Assembly: GCA_015490455.1 (NCBI GenBank)
Contig: WFXU01000065.1
Location: 1 to 36,464, forward strand
Origin: Hyphomicrobiales bacterium
Lineage (GTDB): Bacteria > Pseudomonadota > Alphaproteobacteria > Rhizobiales > Devosiaceae
Direction: 5' to 3'
DNA: 36,464 nt
The notes beneath the pieces are model-generated. The model was given only the letters and a program-made list of their open reading frames with translations, did no database searches and was not told where the DNA came from. The position numbers and the translations under genes are program-made. Positions 7,700 through 15,276 of this stretch are shown piece by piece (within the stretch, counting starts at the first letter, position 1; every line of letters starts with the position of its first letter).

Positions 7700-8860
7700 A
7701 TGAAAGCCAAAATAGATTTAACAAATTATGAAGTGGGCTATAATATTCCGGCTTTGCCTGGAATGGATGAAGCAGATATTCAAACTCCCTGTTTGGTAGT
7801 TGATTTAGCAGCGCTTGAGCGTAACCTTGATAAGATGCAAAGCCACGCCGATAAAATGGGTGTGCGTCTAAGGGTGCATGGCAAGATGCACAAATCAGCC
7901 GATATTGCTAAGATGCAAATTGAGCGGGGGGCTTGTGGCATTTGTTGCCAAAAAGTTTCAGAAGCTGAAAGTTTTGCCAAAAATGGTATAAAAGATATTT
8001 TGGTTTCAAATCAGGTGCGGGATTTAGCCAAAATTGATAGGCTAGCTAGGCTTCCCAATTATGGTGTGCGCACTATAGTTTGTGTTGATGATATTGATAA
8101 TATCAAAGACCTTTCAAGTGCGGCACAAAAATATGGTAATGAAATTGAAGCCCTAGTTGAGATAGATTGTGGTGCGGGGCGTTGCGGGGTTTCCTCTTCC
8201 GAAGAAGTTGTGAAAATTGCAAAAGCCATTAATGAGGCTGAGGGGCTAAAATTTTCCGGTATTCAGGCCTATCAAGGCGCAATGCAGCATTTAGATGATT
8301 ATAATGAAAGAAAAGCAAAAATTGATATAGCCGTTGCGATAGTCAAAGATGCTGTTAATGCTCTGAAGGCTGAAGGGCTAGTTTGTGATATTATTGGTGG
8401 CGGGGGCACTGGCTCATATTATTTTGAAGGTAATTCCGGCGTTTATAATGAATTACAATGCGGCTCATACGCCTTTATGGACGCCGATTATGGGCGTATT
8501 TTAGATGAGAACGGTAAAAGAATAGATGAAACCCAATTTGAAAATTCATTATTTATTTTAACTTCCATTATGAGCCACACTAAAACGGATAAGGCAATAT
8601 GTGATGCTGGTCTAAAGGTGCAATCGGTTGATAGCGGCATGCCAACAATATTTGGGCGTAAGGATGTTACTTATATTAAATGTTCGGATGAACATGGAGT
8701 AATTGCGGATCCGGAAAATAAATTAAAAATAAATGATAAGTTAAAATTGGTTCCCGGTCATTGCGATCCGACCTGTAATATTCATGATTTTTATGTTGGC
8801 GTAAGAAATGGTAAGGTTGAAAGCCTTATTCCAGTAACGGCGCGTGGATTAGCCTTTTAG
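7700..8860 (+). CDS. bhcC: Beta-hydroxyaspartate aldolase, BhcC
   Basis: PLP- and metal-dependent aldolase of 386 residues, related to D-threonine aldolase (alanine-racemase fold). It condenses glycine with glyoxylate to beta-hydroxyaspartate. The start reads MKAKIDLTNYEVGYNIPALP, matching Paracoccus BhcC. HGKMHKS (60-66) holds the PLP lysine, Lys62 by analogy with the HxK motif of D-threonine aldolases; IQAYQGAMQH and GGGGTGSYYFEGNSG follow; PGHCDPTCNIHD near the C-terminus carries the His and Asp metal ligands. Upstream in-frame ATGs at 7661 and 7688 are less likely, since GGAGAG directly precedes the ATG at 7700. The stop TAG is part of the next gene's ribosome site. Confidence 0.93.
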   Translation: MKAKIDLTNYEVGYNIPALPGMDEADIQTPCLVVDLAALERNLDKMQSHADKMGVRLRVHGKMHKSADIAKMQIERGACGICCQKVSEAESFAKNGIKDILVSNQVRDLAKIDRLARLPNYGVRTIVCVDDIDNIKDLSSAAQKYGNEIEALVEIDCGAGRCGVSSSEEVVKIAKAINEAEGLKFSGIQAYQGAMQHLDDYNERKAKIDIAVAIVKDAVNALKAEGLVCDIIGGGGTGSYYFEGNSGVYNELQCGSYAFMDADYGRILDENGKRIDETQFENSLFILTSIMSHTKTDKAICDAGLKVQSVDSGMPTIFGRKDVTYIKCSDEHGVIADPENKLKINDKLKLVPGHCDPTCNIHDFYVGVRNGKVESLIPVTARGLAF

Positions 8861-8868
8861 GAGAAAAA

Positions 8869-9834
8869 ATGTTTATTGTTGGCGAAGAAATTTGTAAAAA
8901 AACTATTGATAGGGAAAGTGCGTTCAAGGCGGTTGAAGCCGTATTTGGCGCAATGGCAAAGGGAGATGCCTATAATTTTCCGGTAATTCGCGAGGCAATA
9001 GGCTATCAGGATGCGCTTTATGGCTTTAAGTCCGGATTTGACAGGGCTGGTTTAACGCTCGGCTTAAAGTCAGGCGGCTATTGGCCAAATAATATTAAAA
9101 AAGGTCTTACTAATCACCAATCGACAATTTTTTTGTTTGACCCAGATACGGGTCAACTTGCGGCATTAGTTGGCGGCAATTATATAACAGCAATAAGAAC
9201 GGCCGCCGCTAGTGCCGTTTCTATTTCGCATCTAGCCAGAAAAGACGCTAAAATTTTGGGAATGATTGGCGCAGGACATCAATCAGGCTTCCAATTAAGG
9301 GCAGCAATTGAGCAAAGAAATATTGAAAAAGTGCTGGCCTGGAACCTACATAAAAATATGTTGCCTGCTTTGGAAAAAGTAGCCAAAGAGGCTGGAGTCG
9401 ATTTTATTTCGGTTGAGCGCGAGGAAATTGGCGCGCAGGCTGATGTGATAATTACTATTACTTCAGCCCATGAAGCTCTGTTAATGAAAGATTGGATAAA
9501 ACCGGGCACCCATATTGCGGCAATGGGAACTGACACTAAAGGCAAGCAGGAATTGGATGCTCAATTGGTCGGGCAAGCGCGCCTATTTACCGATGAAATA
9601 GCCCAATCAATTTCTATTGGTGAATTTCAGCACGCGATAAAGGAAGGGCTGATAGATAAGAGTGACATTACACCGATTGGTGATGTGATAAATGGAAAAA
9701 ATAAGGGTAGGGTTTCAGATGATGAGATAACTATTTTTGATGGCACAGGCGTTGGTTTGCAAGATTTGGCGGTTGCCTCAAGCGCAGTAAAAATTGCCGT
9801 TGAAAAAAATCTAGCAACAAAGGTGGAATTATAG
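8869..9834 (+). CDS. bhcD: Iminosuccinate reductase, BhcD
   Basis: NAD(P)H-dependent enzyme of 321 residues in the ornithine cyclodeaminase/mu-crystallin family. It reduces iminosuccinate to aspartate, which regenerates the amino donor for BhcA and closes the BHA cycle. The Rossmann nucleotide site is LGMIGAGHQSGFQLRAA (about 124-140). KSGGYWPNN, NHQSTIFLFDPDTGQLAALV, HIAAMGTDTKGKQELD and FDGTGVGLQDLAVA all match remembered BhcD sequence. It starts eight bases after bhcC, with AGGAG overlapping the bhcC stop. Alone it might be called ornithine cyclodeaminase or alanine dehydrogenase; the four-gene order makes BhcD near certain. Confidence 0.93.
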   Translation: MFIVGEEICKKTIDRESAFKAVEAVFGAMAKGDAYNFPVIREAIGYQDALYGFKSGFDRAGLTLGLKSGGYWPNNIKKGLTNHQSTIFLFDPDTGQLAALVGGNYITAIRTAAASAVSISHLARKDAKILGMIGAGHQSGFQLRAAIEQRNIEKVLAWNLHKNMLPALEKVAKEAGVDFISVEREEIGAQADVIITITSAHEALLMKDWIKPGTHIAAMGTDTKGKQELDAQLVGQARLFTDEIAQSISIGEFQHAIKEGLIDKSDITPIGDVINGKNKGRVSDDEITIFDGTGVGLQDLAVASSAVKIAVEKNLATKVEL

Positions 9835-9878
9835 TTTTTTAGAAAGACTAGACCTGAAAGTAAGAAAGGTTCAAAAGG

Positions 9879-9900
9879 GGGGAAAGGAGGGAAAGGAGGA
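9879..9900 (+). promoter_or_regulatory. Repeated Shine-Dalgarno tract before glcD
   Basis: A purine-only stretch holds three G-rich blocks built from a GGAAAGGA-like unit; the last, AGGAGG, sits at ideal distance from the ATG at 9904. The extra copies may act as standby ribosome sites or reflect slippage. Confidence 0.5.
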
Positions 9901-9903
9901 AAA

Positions 9904-11388
9904 ATGACAGCAATAAAAATGCCTATTCCTAACCCTGCTATTATTGAGCGTAGTGAAAATATTGTGCGGGTGCTAATGGAGGCGCTGCCAAAAGATGTAA
10001 TTATTTTCGATAAGGCAGAAACGCTTGCCTATGAGTGTGATGCGCTAACCGCCTATCATTGTTCGCCCCTAGCGGTTGCTTTGCCGCGAACTACCGAAGA
10101 AGTTGCAACCATTATGCGTCTTTGCCATGAAATGGGCGTGCCAGTTGTTCCGCGCGGCTCGGGAACATCTTTGGCAGGAGGAGCTTTGCCAACAGCTGAT
10201 TCAATTATTTTAGGCACTTCACGCCTTAATAAAGTTTTAGAAAAAGATATAAAAAACCGTTTTATTAGGGTGCAGGCCGGCATTACTAATCTGAAGGTTA
10301 GTGAGGCGGTTGAAAATGATAATTTCTTTTATGCGCCAGATCCTTCAAGCCAGTTAGCTTGCGCTATTGCCGGCAATATCGCCATGAATTCGGGCGGCGC
10401 TCATTGCTTAAAATATGGCGTAACCACTAATAATTTACTGGGCGTAAAAATGGTTTTGGCCGATGGCGAAATTATTGAAATAGGCGCAGAACATATTGAT
10501 AATAGTAATTATGATTTACTTGGCTTAATCTGTGGCTCAGAAGGGCAATTAGGCATTGTAACTGAGGCTATTTTGAAAATATTGCCCAAAGCAGAGGGCG
10601 CACGCCCGGTTTTAATAGGTTATGATAAACCTGAAATAGCAGGGACATGCGTGGCTGATATTATAAAGGCCGGCATTGTGCCGGTGGCGATAGAATATAT
10701 GGATAGGCTATCAATTGAGGCTACGGATAAATTTTCTGGCGCTGGCTATCCCGATGTTGAGGCAATGATAATTGTTGAGGTTGAGGGATCTGAAGCTGAA
10801 ATTGACGAGCAGTTAGAAAAAATTATTGAAATTGCTAAAAAATTACAACCATCAGTTTTAAGATTAAGCAAATCAGACGAAGAATCAGCCCTTATTTGGA
10901 AAGGGCGTAAGTCCGCTTTTGGTGCAGTGGGGCGTATTGCTGATTATATTTGCCTTGATGGAACTGTGCCGGTTAGTCAATTAGCCAATGTGCTTAAACA
11001 AATTGGTGAGCTTTCAAAGCAAGCTGGGCTAGAGGTTGCTAATGTTTTCCACGCTGGGGACGGCAATATGCATCCGCTAATTCTTTATAATGCCAATGAC
11101 AAAGAAGAGTTGGCTATTGCCGAACAATTGGGGGCGGATATTTTGCGAGCCTGTGTTAAGGCAGGGGGGTGTCTGACTGGTGAACATGGAGTAGGTATTG
11201 AAAAACGAGATCTTATGGGTTCTCAATATTCCATTGATGATATGCAAATTCAGATGAAGGTGAAAGATTGTTTTGACCCTGATTGGCTGCTTAATCCGGC
11301 AAAAGTGTTCCCTCTTGAACTGAGTGAAACAAGGCGTGCAAAATTGGCTGGGACACAGAATAAAAATATAAAGGGGGGGGCAGATTAA
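9904..11388 (+). CDS. glcD: Glycolate oxidase FAD subunit, GlcD
   Basis: FAD-linked catalytic subunit of 494 residues (E. coli GlcD is 499) that oxidises glycolate to glyoxylate together with GlcE and GlcF. The N-terminal FAD domain shows PRTTEEVATIMRLCHE and VVPRGSGTSLAGGALPT (about 75-105); the C-terminal FAD-oxidase domain ends with VFHAGDGNMHPLILYN and GCLTGEHGVGIEKRDLM. It lies 69 bases after bhcD with no terminator between, so glyoxylate is probably made and used from one transcript. A run of eight G residues (11373-11380) sits four codons before the stop. The stop overlaps the glcE start by one base (TAATG). Confidence 0.93.
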   Translation: MTAIKMPIPNPAIIERSENIVRVLMEALPKDVIIFDKAETLAYECDALTAYHCSPLAVALPRTTEEVATIMRLCHEMGVPVVPRGSGTSLAGGALPTADSIILGTSRLNKVLEKDIKNRFIRVQAGITNLKVSEAVENDNFFYAPDPSSQLACAIAGNIAMNSGGAHCLKYGVTTNNLLGVKMVLADGEIIEIGAEHIDNSNYDLLGLICGSEGQLGIVTEAILKILPKAEGARPVLIGYDKPEIAGTCVADIIKAGIVPVAIEYMDRLSIEATDKFSGAGYPDVEAMIIVEVEGSEAEIDEQLEKIIEIAKKLQPSVLRLSKSDEESALIWKGRKSAFGAVGRIADYICLDGTVPVSQLANVLKQIGELSKQAGLEVANVFHAGDGNMHPLILYNANDKEELAIAEQLGADILRACVKAGGCLTGEHGVGIEKRDLMGSQYSIDDMQIQMKVKDCFDPDWLLNPAKVFPLELSETRRAKLAGTQNKNIKGGAD

Positions 11389-12572
11389 TGAGTGATTATT
11401 TAACTCCCCAAAATGAAAAACAACTTAGTGAATTTGTAACTAGTGCTTATAATGACAATATTTCCCTTAGAATTGTCGGGGGCGGAACGCGGCTAAAAAT
11501 TGGCAATATTGTTAAGGCTGATAAACAAATTAGCCTTGCCAAACTTAATAAAATAACCCTTTATGAACCCGGAGCTCTTACTTTAGTTGCGCAAGCGGGC
11601 GTAAAATATAAAGAAATAGAAAAAACTCTAAAATCCGCAGGGCAGCGTTTAGCTTTTGAACCTATAGATCATCGTGATATTTTTTCTTCTAGTGGTGAAC
11701 CTACTATTGGCTCTATTGTTGCGGGTAATTTTTCCGGACCACGTAGGGTAAGGGTAGGGGCTTGTCGTGATTTTCTAATTGGGGTGCGCTTTGTCAATGG
11801 TGAGGGGAAAATTATAAAAAATGGCGGGCGGGTAATGAAAAATGTTACCGGTCTTGATTTGGTAAAATTAATGGCCGGCTCTTTTGGCACGCTAGGAATA
11901 ATTAGCGAAGTTTCTTTTAAGACTTTACCCATACCACAAAGAGAATTAACTTTGCTGATAGAGGGGCTAAATAGCCAACAAGCAATAGATCTTTTTTCTG
12001 AAGCGCTTGCTTCTCCCTATGAAATAAGTGGCGCTAGCCATTTTAGTGAAAATAATGGAAAAACAAAAACTTATCTGCGTGTTGAAGGGTTTGATAGTCA
12101 AGTAAATTATCGTCTTGAAAAAATAAAAAAGACCTTTTCCTCTAATTATGAAATTGACATTGTTGATGGAGTAAAACATGATAATTTATGGAAAAAAATC
12201 CGCAATGTCGCTATGTTTAAGGGCTCAAACAAGCCCCTTTGGCGCATTTTAACCAAGCCAACAAATGCCCCGCAAATTGAGCGCGAATTAATAGATAAGA
12301 CGGGTGCAAAAATTATTTTTGATTGGGGTGGTTCGCTCATTTGGGCGCAAATGGAGGAAGAAAATAATGCGCATTCTGACGCGGTTCGCTATATTTGCGC
12401 ACAAAATAAGGCGCAATCTAACTTAATTCGCGCTAGTGATAAAGTTAAAGAAAAATTGGATGTTTTTCATCCGCAGCCAGAAATGGTTGCTAAATTGTCA
12501 AATTGTATCAGGAAAAAATTCGACCCTAAATCTATATTAAATCCATCATTGATATTTCGGGTAGAGAGGTAA
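11388..12572 (+). CDS. glcE: Glycolate oxidase FAD-binding subunit, GlcE
   Basis: Second FAD-binding subunit of glycolate oxidase, 394 residues, somewhat longer than E. coli GlcE (350). The PCMH-type FAD domain is seen in RIVGGGTRLKIG, YEPGALTLVAQAGVKYKEIE, FEPIDHRDIF, TIGSIVAGNFSGPRRVRVG and GRVMKNVTGLDLVKLMAGSFG; the C-terminal half resembles GlcD only weakly, as is normal. It is coupled to glcD by a one-base overlap and followed by glcF after three bases. Confidence 0.92.
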   Translation: MSDYLTPQNEKQLSEFVTSAYNDNISLRIVGGGTRLKIGNIVKADKQISLAKLNKITLYEPGALTLVAQAGVKYKEIEKTLKSAGQRLAFEPIDHRDIFSSSGEPTIGSIVAGNFSGPRRVRVGACRDFLIGVRFVNGEGKIIKNGGRVMKNVTGLDLVKLMAGSFGTLGIISEVSFKTLPIPQRELTLLIEGLNSQQAIDLFSEALASPYEISGASHFSENNGKTKTYLRVEGFDSQVNYRLEKIKKTFSSNYEIDIVDGVKHDNLWKKIRNVAMFKGSNKPLWRILTKPTNAPQIERELIDKTGAKIIFDWGGSLIWAQMEEENNAHSDAVRYICAQNKAQSNLIRASDKVKEKLDVFHPQPEMVAKLSNCIRKKFDPKSILNPSLIFRVER

Positions 12573-12575
12573 ATT

Positions 12576-13886
12576 ATGCAGACAAATTTTACCTCTGAGC
12601 AATTAAAAGAAAAATCTATTCAGCGAGCCAATGATATTTTACGCTCATGTGTTCATTGCGGAATGTGCACGGCTACCTGCCCCACCTATCAAATTTTGGG
12701 AGACGAATTGGATAGTCCTCGCGGGCGTATTTATTTAATAAAGGACATGCTCGAAAATGAGCGCGTGCCCGATGATAGAACGGTTAAACATATTGATAGA
12801 TGTTTAAGCTGTTTAGCATGTATGACAACTTGCCCCTCTGGGGTTCATTATATGCATTTAATTGATAGTGCGCGTGAATATGTTGAACAAAAATATAAGC
12901 GAAAATTTGATGATAAGGCAATTCGCTGGCTGTTAGCAAAAATATTACCCTATCCATTTCGTTTTAGATTAGCTCTTTTTGGCGCAAAATTGGCAAAACC
13001 ATTTGCATTTGTTTTTCCCAAAAAATTACGCACCATGATTAATTTTGCGCCAAAAAGATTAGCTAAATCTTCTCCCAATGATAGGGCGCAAATTTTTAAG
13101 GCGAAGGGAGTGCGCAAAATGCGTGTTGCCTTAATGACGGGCTGTGCGCAAAAGGTCCTAAACACCGATATAAATGATGCAACTATTCGCCTTCTTACGC
13201 GTTTGGGCTGTGAGGTTGTGATTGCCAAAGGCTCTGGCTGCTGTGGTGCACTCACACACCATTTGGGCAAAACTAATGAGAGCCATAAAAGTGCTGCCAA
13301 AAATATTAATGCGTGGATAAAGGAAATGGATAATGAAGGGCTTGATGCCATTATTATCAATGCTTCTGGCTGTGGCACAACTGTTAAAGATTATGGCTTT
13401 ATGTTTATCGACGATAAATATATGGCTGAAAAAGCAAAGCGCGTTGCAAATATTACCAAAGACATATCCGAAATAATAATGGAGCTTGGTTTAGAGGAGC
13501 AAAAGGAAAATAAAAATCTAACAATTGCCTATCATGGTGCCTGCTCACTGCAACATGGGCAAAAAATTACTTCTGAACCTAAAATTTTACTTAAAAAAGC
13601 AGGATTTAATATAGTTGAGCCAAAAGAAGCCCATCTTTGTTGCGGCTCTGCTGGCACATATAATTTAATGCAACCTGAAATTTCTGAACAATTAAAGAGT
13701 AGGAAAGTTGATAATATTGAACAATTAAAACCAGATATTATCGCTACAGGCAATATTGGCTGTATGATGCAAATAGGTTCGGGAACTAATATTCCAGTAG
13801 TGCATATGGTTGAATTATTGGATTGGGCGTTGGGCGGGGTAAAGCCGCCGACCTTAAGTAGAAAAACTCAAAATGGAGAGGAATAA
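12576..13886 (+). CDS. glcF: Glycolate oxidase iron-sulfur subunit, GlcF
   Basis: Electron-transfer subunit of 436 residues that takes electrons from GlcD/GlcE toward the membrane quinone pool. Two [4Fe-4S] motifs are intact: C25-H-C28-G-M-C31-TAT-C35-P and C76-L-S-C79-L-A-C82-MTT-C86-P. Two CCG (cysteine-rich) domains follow: GSGCCGALTHHLGK with ASGCGTTVKDYG, and GACSLQHGQKI with HLCCGSAGTYNL. Start ATG is three bases after glcE. The stop TAA overlaps an ATG (TAATG) opening a 12-codon frame. Confidence 0.94.
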   Translation: MQTNFTSEQLKEKSIQRANDILRSCVHCGMCTATCPTYQILGDELDSPRGRIYLIKDMLENERVPDDRTVKHIDRCLSCLACMTTCPSGVHYMHLIDSAREYVEQKYKRKFDDKAIRWLLAKILPYPFRFRLALFGAKLAKPFAFVFPKKLRTMINFAPKRLAKSSPNDRAQIFKAKGVRKMRVALMTGCAQKVLNTDINDATIRLLTRLGCEVVIAKGSGCCGALTHHLGKTNESHKSAAKNINAWIKEMDNEGLDAIIINASGCGTTVKDYGFMFIDDKYMAEKAKRVANITKDISEIIMELGLEEQKENKNLTIAYHGACSLQHGQKITSEPKILLKKAGFNIVEPKEAHLCCGSAGTYNLMQPEISEQLKSRKVDNIEQLKPDIIATGNIGCMMQIGSGTNIPVVHMVELLDWALGGVKPPTLSRKTQNGEE

Positions 13887-13924
13887 TGTGGTTTATAGCC
13901 TTAAGGGGCAAGAGAGGATTTTGA
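13886..13924 (+). CDS. Possible 12-residue micro-ORF coupled to glcF
   Basis: ATG at 13886-13888 shares its A with the glcF stop and opens MWFIALRGKRGF, ending in a TGA whose A begins the next ATG. GGAGAGG lies just upstream. It is too short to judge by composition; the coupled stop/start pattern is the only support. It could be a coupling peptide, a decayed gene or chance. Confidence 0.25.
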   Translation: MWFIALRGKRGF

Positions 13925-13942
13925 TGAAAAATAATTTTCATC
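13923..13942. promoter_or_regulatory. Perfect inverted repeat resembling the bhcA upstream palindrome
   Basis: GATGAAAA (13923-13930) and TTTTCATC (13935-13942) are separated by ATAA. The core TGAAAA/TTTTCA matches that of the 5394-5414 palindrome with one extra central base, making it a candidate second BhcR site. Confidence 0.4.
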
Positions 13943-13980
13943 TAACGAAATTGGCCGTTTATCGGCCAAGAGGAGCGTAA
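13924..13980 (+). CDS. Possible 18-residue micro-ORF before the TRAP operon
   Basis: ATG at 13924 overlaps the preceding TGA (TGATG) and encodes MKNNFHLTKLAVYRPRGA, with AGAGAGGA upstream as a possible ribosome site. It spans two perfect inverted repeats (13923-13942, 13951-13969), so translation could influence their folding in a leader-peptide manner. No family is recognised, and it may not be translated. Confidence 0.28.
   Translation: MKNNFHLTKLAVYRPRGA
13951..13969. other. Stem-loop in the glcF-dctP gap
   Basis: TTGGCCG and CGGCCAA flank TTTAT, a perfect 7-bp GC-containing stem. No U-run follows, so it is not a standard terminator; a 3'-end stabiliser of the glc mRNA or a protein site is possible. 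Confidence 0.45.
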
Positions 13981-14020
13981 AATTGCTGTCGGTTTTAGCC
14001 AGAAGTAATTTTGCGAAAAT

Positions 14021-14035
14021 TGATCATAATGATCA
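14021..14035. promoter_or_regulatory. 15-bp perfect palindrome upstream of dctP
   Basis: TGATCAT and ATGATCA flank one A, 77 bases before dctP. A dimeric regulator site is plausible; which protein binds is unknown. Confidence 0.4.
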
Positions 14036-14043
14036 GAATAAAT

Positions 14044-14067
14044 CCATTTTAGCCATATCTAAAATGG
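14044..14067. promoter_or_regulatory. 9-bp inverted repeat at the probable dctP promoter
   Basis: CCATTTTAG (14044-14052) and CTAAAATGG (14059-14067) are perfect arms with a 6-base spacer. A TATAAA (14071-14076) follows at once, so a bound protein would cover the -35 zone. It is a good operator candidate for the TRAP operon. Confidence 0.45.
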
Positions 14068-14111
14068 TTGTATAAATAGAGTAATTTATACAAAACTTAC
14101 GGAGGAAAAAT

Positions 14112-15221
14112 ATGACTAAAATAACAACAAATAGGCGCGATTTTCTTAAAAAATCTGCTATTGGGGTTGCGGCAGCTGGAGGTACGCTTGCAGCTCCTGC
14201 AATAGCAACCGCCGCCGGTGATACTATCAAGTGGAAGATACAAACTTCCTGGCCAGGTGGTATTGGTTTGCAGATTTTTAAGGATTGGTGCAATTCAATA
14301 AAGGAAAAAACCGGTGGACAACTTGAATTTATCCCATTTGGGGCAAAGGATGTTGTAGGTGATTTCCAGCTTTTTGATGCGGTGAAAAATGGTGTGATTG
14401 ATGCGATGAACCCATTTACCCTTTATTGGGCGGGGCGTATTCCAGCGTCGGTTTTCCTAAGCTCATATCCTATGGGGCTACGTAATCCGCATGAGTGGGA
14501 CGTATTTTATTATGGGCTTGGCGGCCTTGAAATAGCACGTGAATTATTCGCTAAAGAAGGAATGTTTTATGTTGGTCCTATTCAACATGGTCCAAATATT
14601 ATTCATTCTAAAGTTCCAATTCGTTCAGTAGATGATTTTCGTGGGCGTAAAATGCGTCTTCCTGGCGGTATGGTTGCCGAAGTGTTCCAGGAGTTGGGTG
14701 CAAAAACAACATTATTGCCTGGCTCAGAGATCTTCCCGGCATTAGAAAAGGGCACAATTGACGTTGCTGACTATGTCGGACCGGCAATTAATCTAGCGCT
14801 TGGTTTTGATCAGGTAACAGATTATATTTCTATGGGTCCTCCGGGTATGATGTCTGTTTATCAGCCGGTTGACCTTATGGATCTTACCGTTGGAATGAAG
14901 TCCTGGAATGCGCTTCCGGATAATTTGAAAAAATTTGTAGAAAGCGAAGTGCATGTTTATTCAGATCTTCATCACGCGCAAATTCAGGCAGCCGACCAGG
15001 AGGCCTGGAAGAAATTTGAAGAAGCAGGAACAGAAGTAACACGTTTAAGCGCTGATGATGTAGAAATTATCACAGAAATAGCCGTTAAACGTTGGTTTGC
15101 CTGGGCAAATAAAGATGCCAATGCTGCCAGAATCTTCAAAATCCAGCTTGATTATATGATGTCAGGATCACTTGGTTATGTGACACCAGACATGATTGAA
15201 GGTATGGAACTTAATATCTAA
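14112..15221 (+). CDS. dctP: TRAP transporter substrate-binding protein, TakP-like
   Basis: Periplasmic binding protein of 369 residues. The leader carries a twin-arginine motif (NRRDFLKKS, Arg8-Arg9) and a hydrophobic stretch ending in AIATAAG, so it should be exported folded by Tat. The mature part shows WKIQTSWPGG, RGRKMRLPGGMVAEVFQELG, SEIFPALEKGTIDVADYVGP and MGPPGMMSVYQP, features of the TakP subgroup that binds 2-oxoacids. Placement just after glcDEF suggests glycolate, glyoxylate or a related acid, which is inference. GGAGG precedes the ATG. A stem-loop follows the gene and may keep its mRNA more abundant than that of the permeases. Confidence 0.9.
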   Translation: MTKITTNRRDFLKKSAIGVAAAGGTLAAPAIATAAGDTIKWKIQTSWPGGIGLQIFKDWCNSIKEKTGGQLEFIPFGAKDVVGDFQLFDAVKNGVIDAMNPFTLYWAGRIPASVFLSSYPMGLRNPHEWDVFYYGLGGLEIARELFAKEGMFYVGPIQHGPNIIHSKVPIRSVDDFRGRKMRLPGGMVAEVFQELGAKTTLLPGSEIFPALEKGTIDVADYVGPAINLALGFDQVTDYISMGPPGMMSVYQPVDLMDLTVGMKSWNALPDNLKKFVESEVHVYSDLHHAQIQAADQEAWKKFEEAGTEVTRLSADDVEIITEIAVKRWFAWANKDANAARIFKIQLDYMMSGSLGYVTPDMIEGMELNI

Positions 15222-15232
15222 AATTAATCAAA

Positions 15233-15253
15233 GACCGCCCAATTTGGGCGGTC
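15233..15253 (+). terminator. Intercistronic stem-loop between dctP and dctQ
   Basis: GACCGCCC (15233-15240) and GGGCGGTC (15246-15253) form a perfect 8-bp GC-rich stem with loop AATTT. The tail GCAATTTAAC is a poor U-run, so partial termination or mRNA protection downstream of the binding-protein gene is likely. Confidence 0.65.
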
Positions 15254-15276
15254 GCAATTTAACAATGGAGGGTGGC

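Noticed and set aside
6674-9834. bhcB, bhcC and bhcD as threonine dehydratase, D-threonine aldolase and ornithine cyclodeaminase
   Set aside because: Each fits the broad family, but gene order, adjacent regulator, glyoxylate context and specific motifs point to the BHA cycle enzymes.
12950-13378. 142-codon open frame opposite glcF
   Set aside because: Antisense to a gene with clear iron-sulfur and CCG motifs; no independent support.
13951-13969. Stem-loop after glcF as a terminator
   Set aside because: The stem is perfect but no U-run follows, so it is listed only as a stem-loop.
15196-15276. Longer dctQ start overlapping dctP
   Set aside because: It would place the GC-rich stem-loop inside the coding region and has no ribosome site, whereas GTG at 15277 has GGAGG at the right distance.
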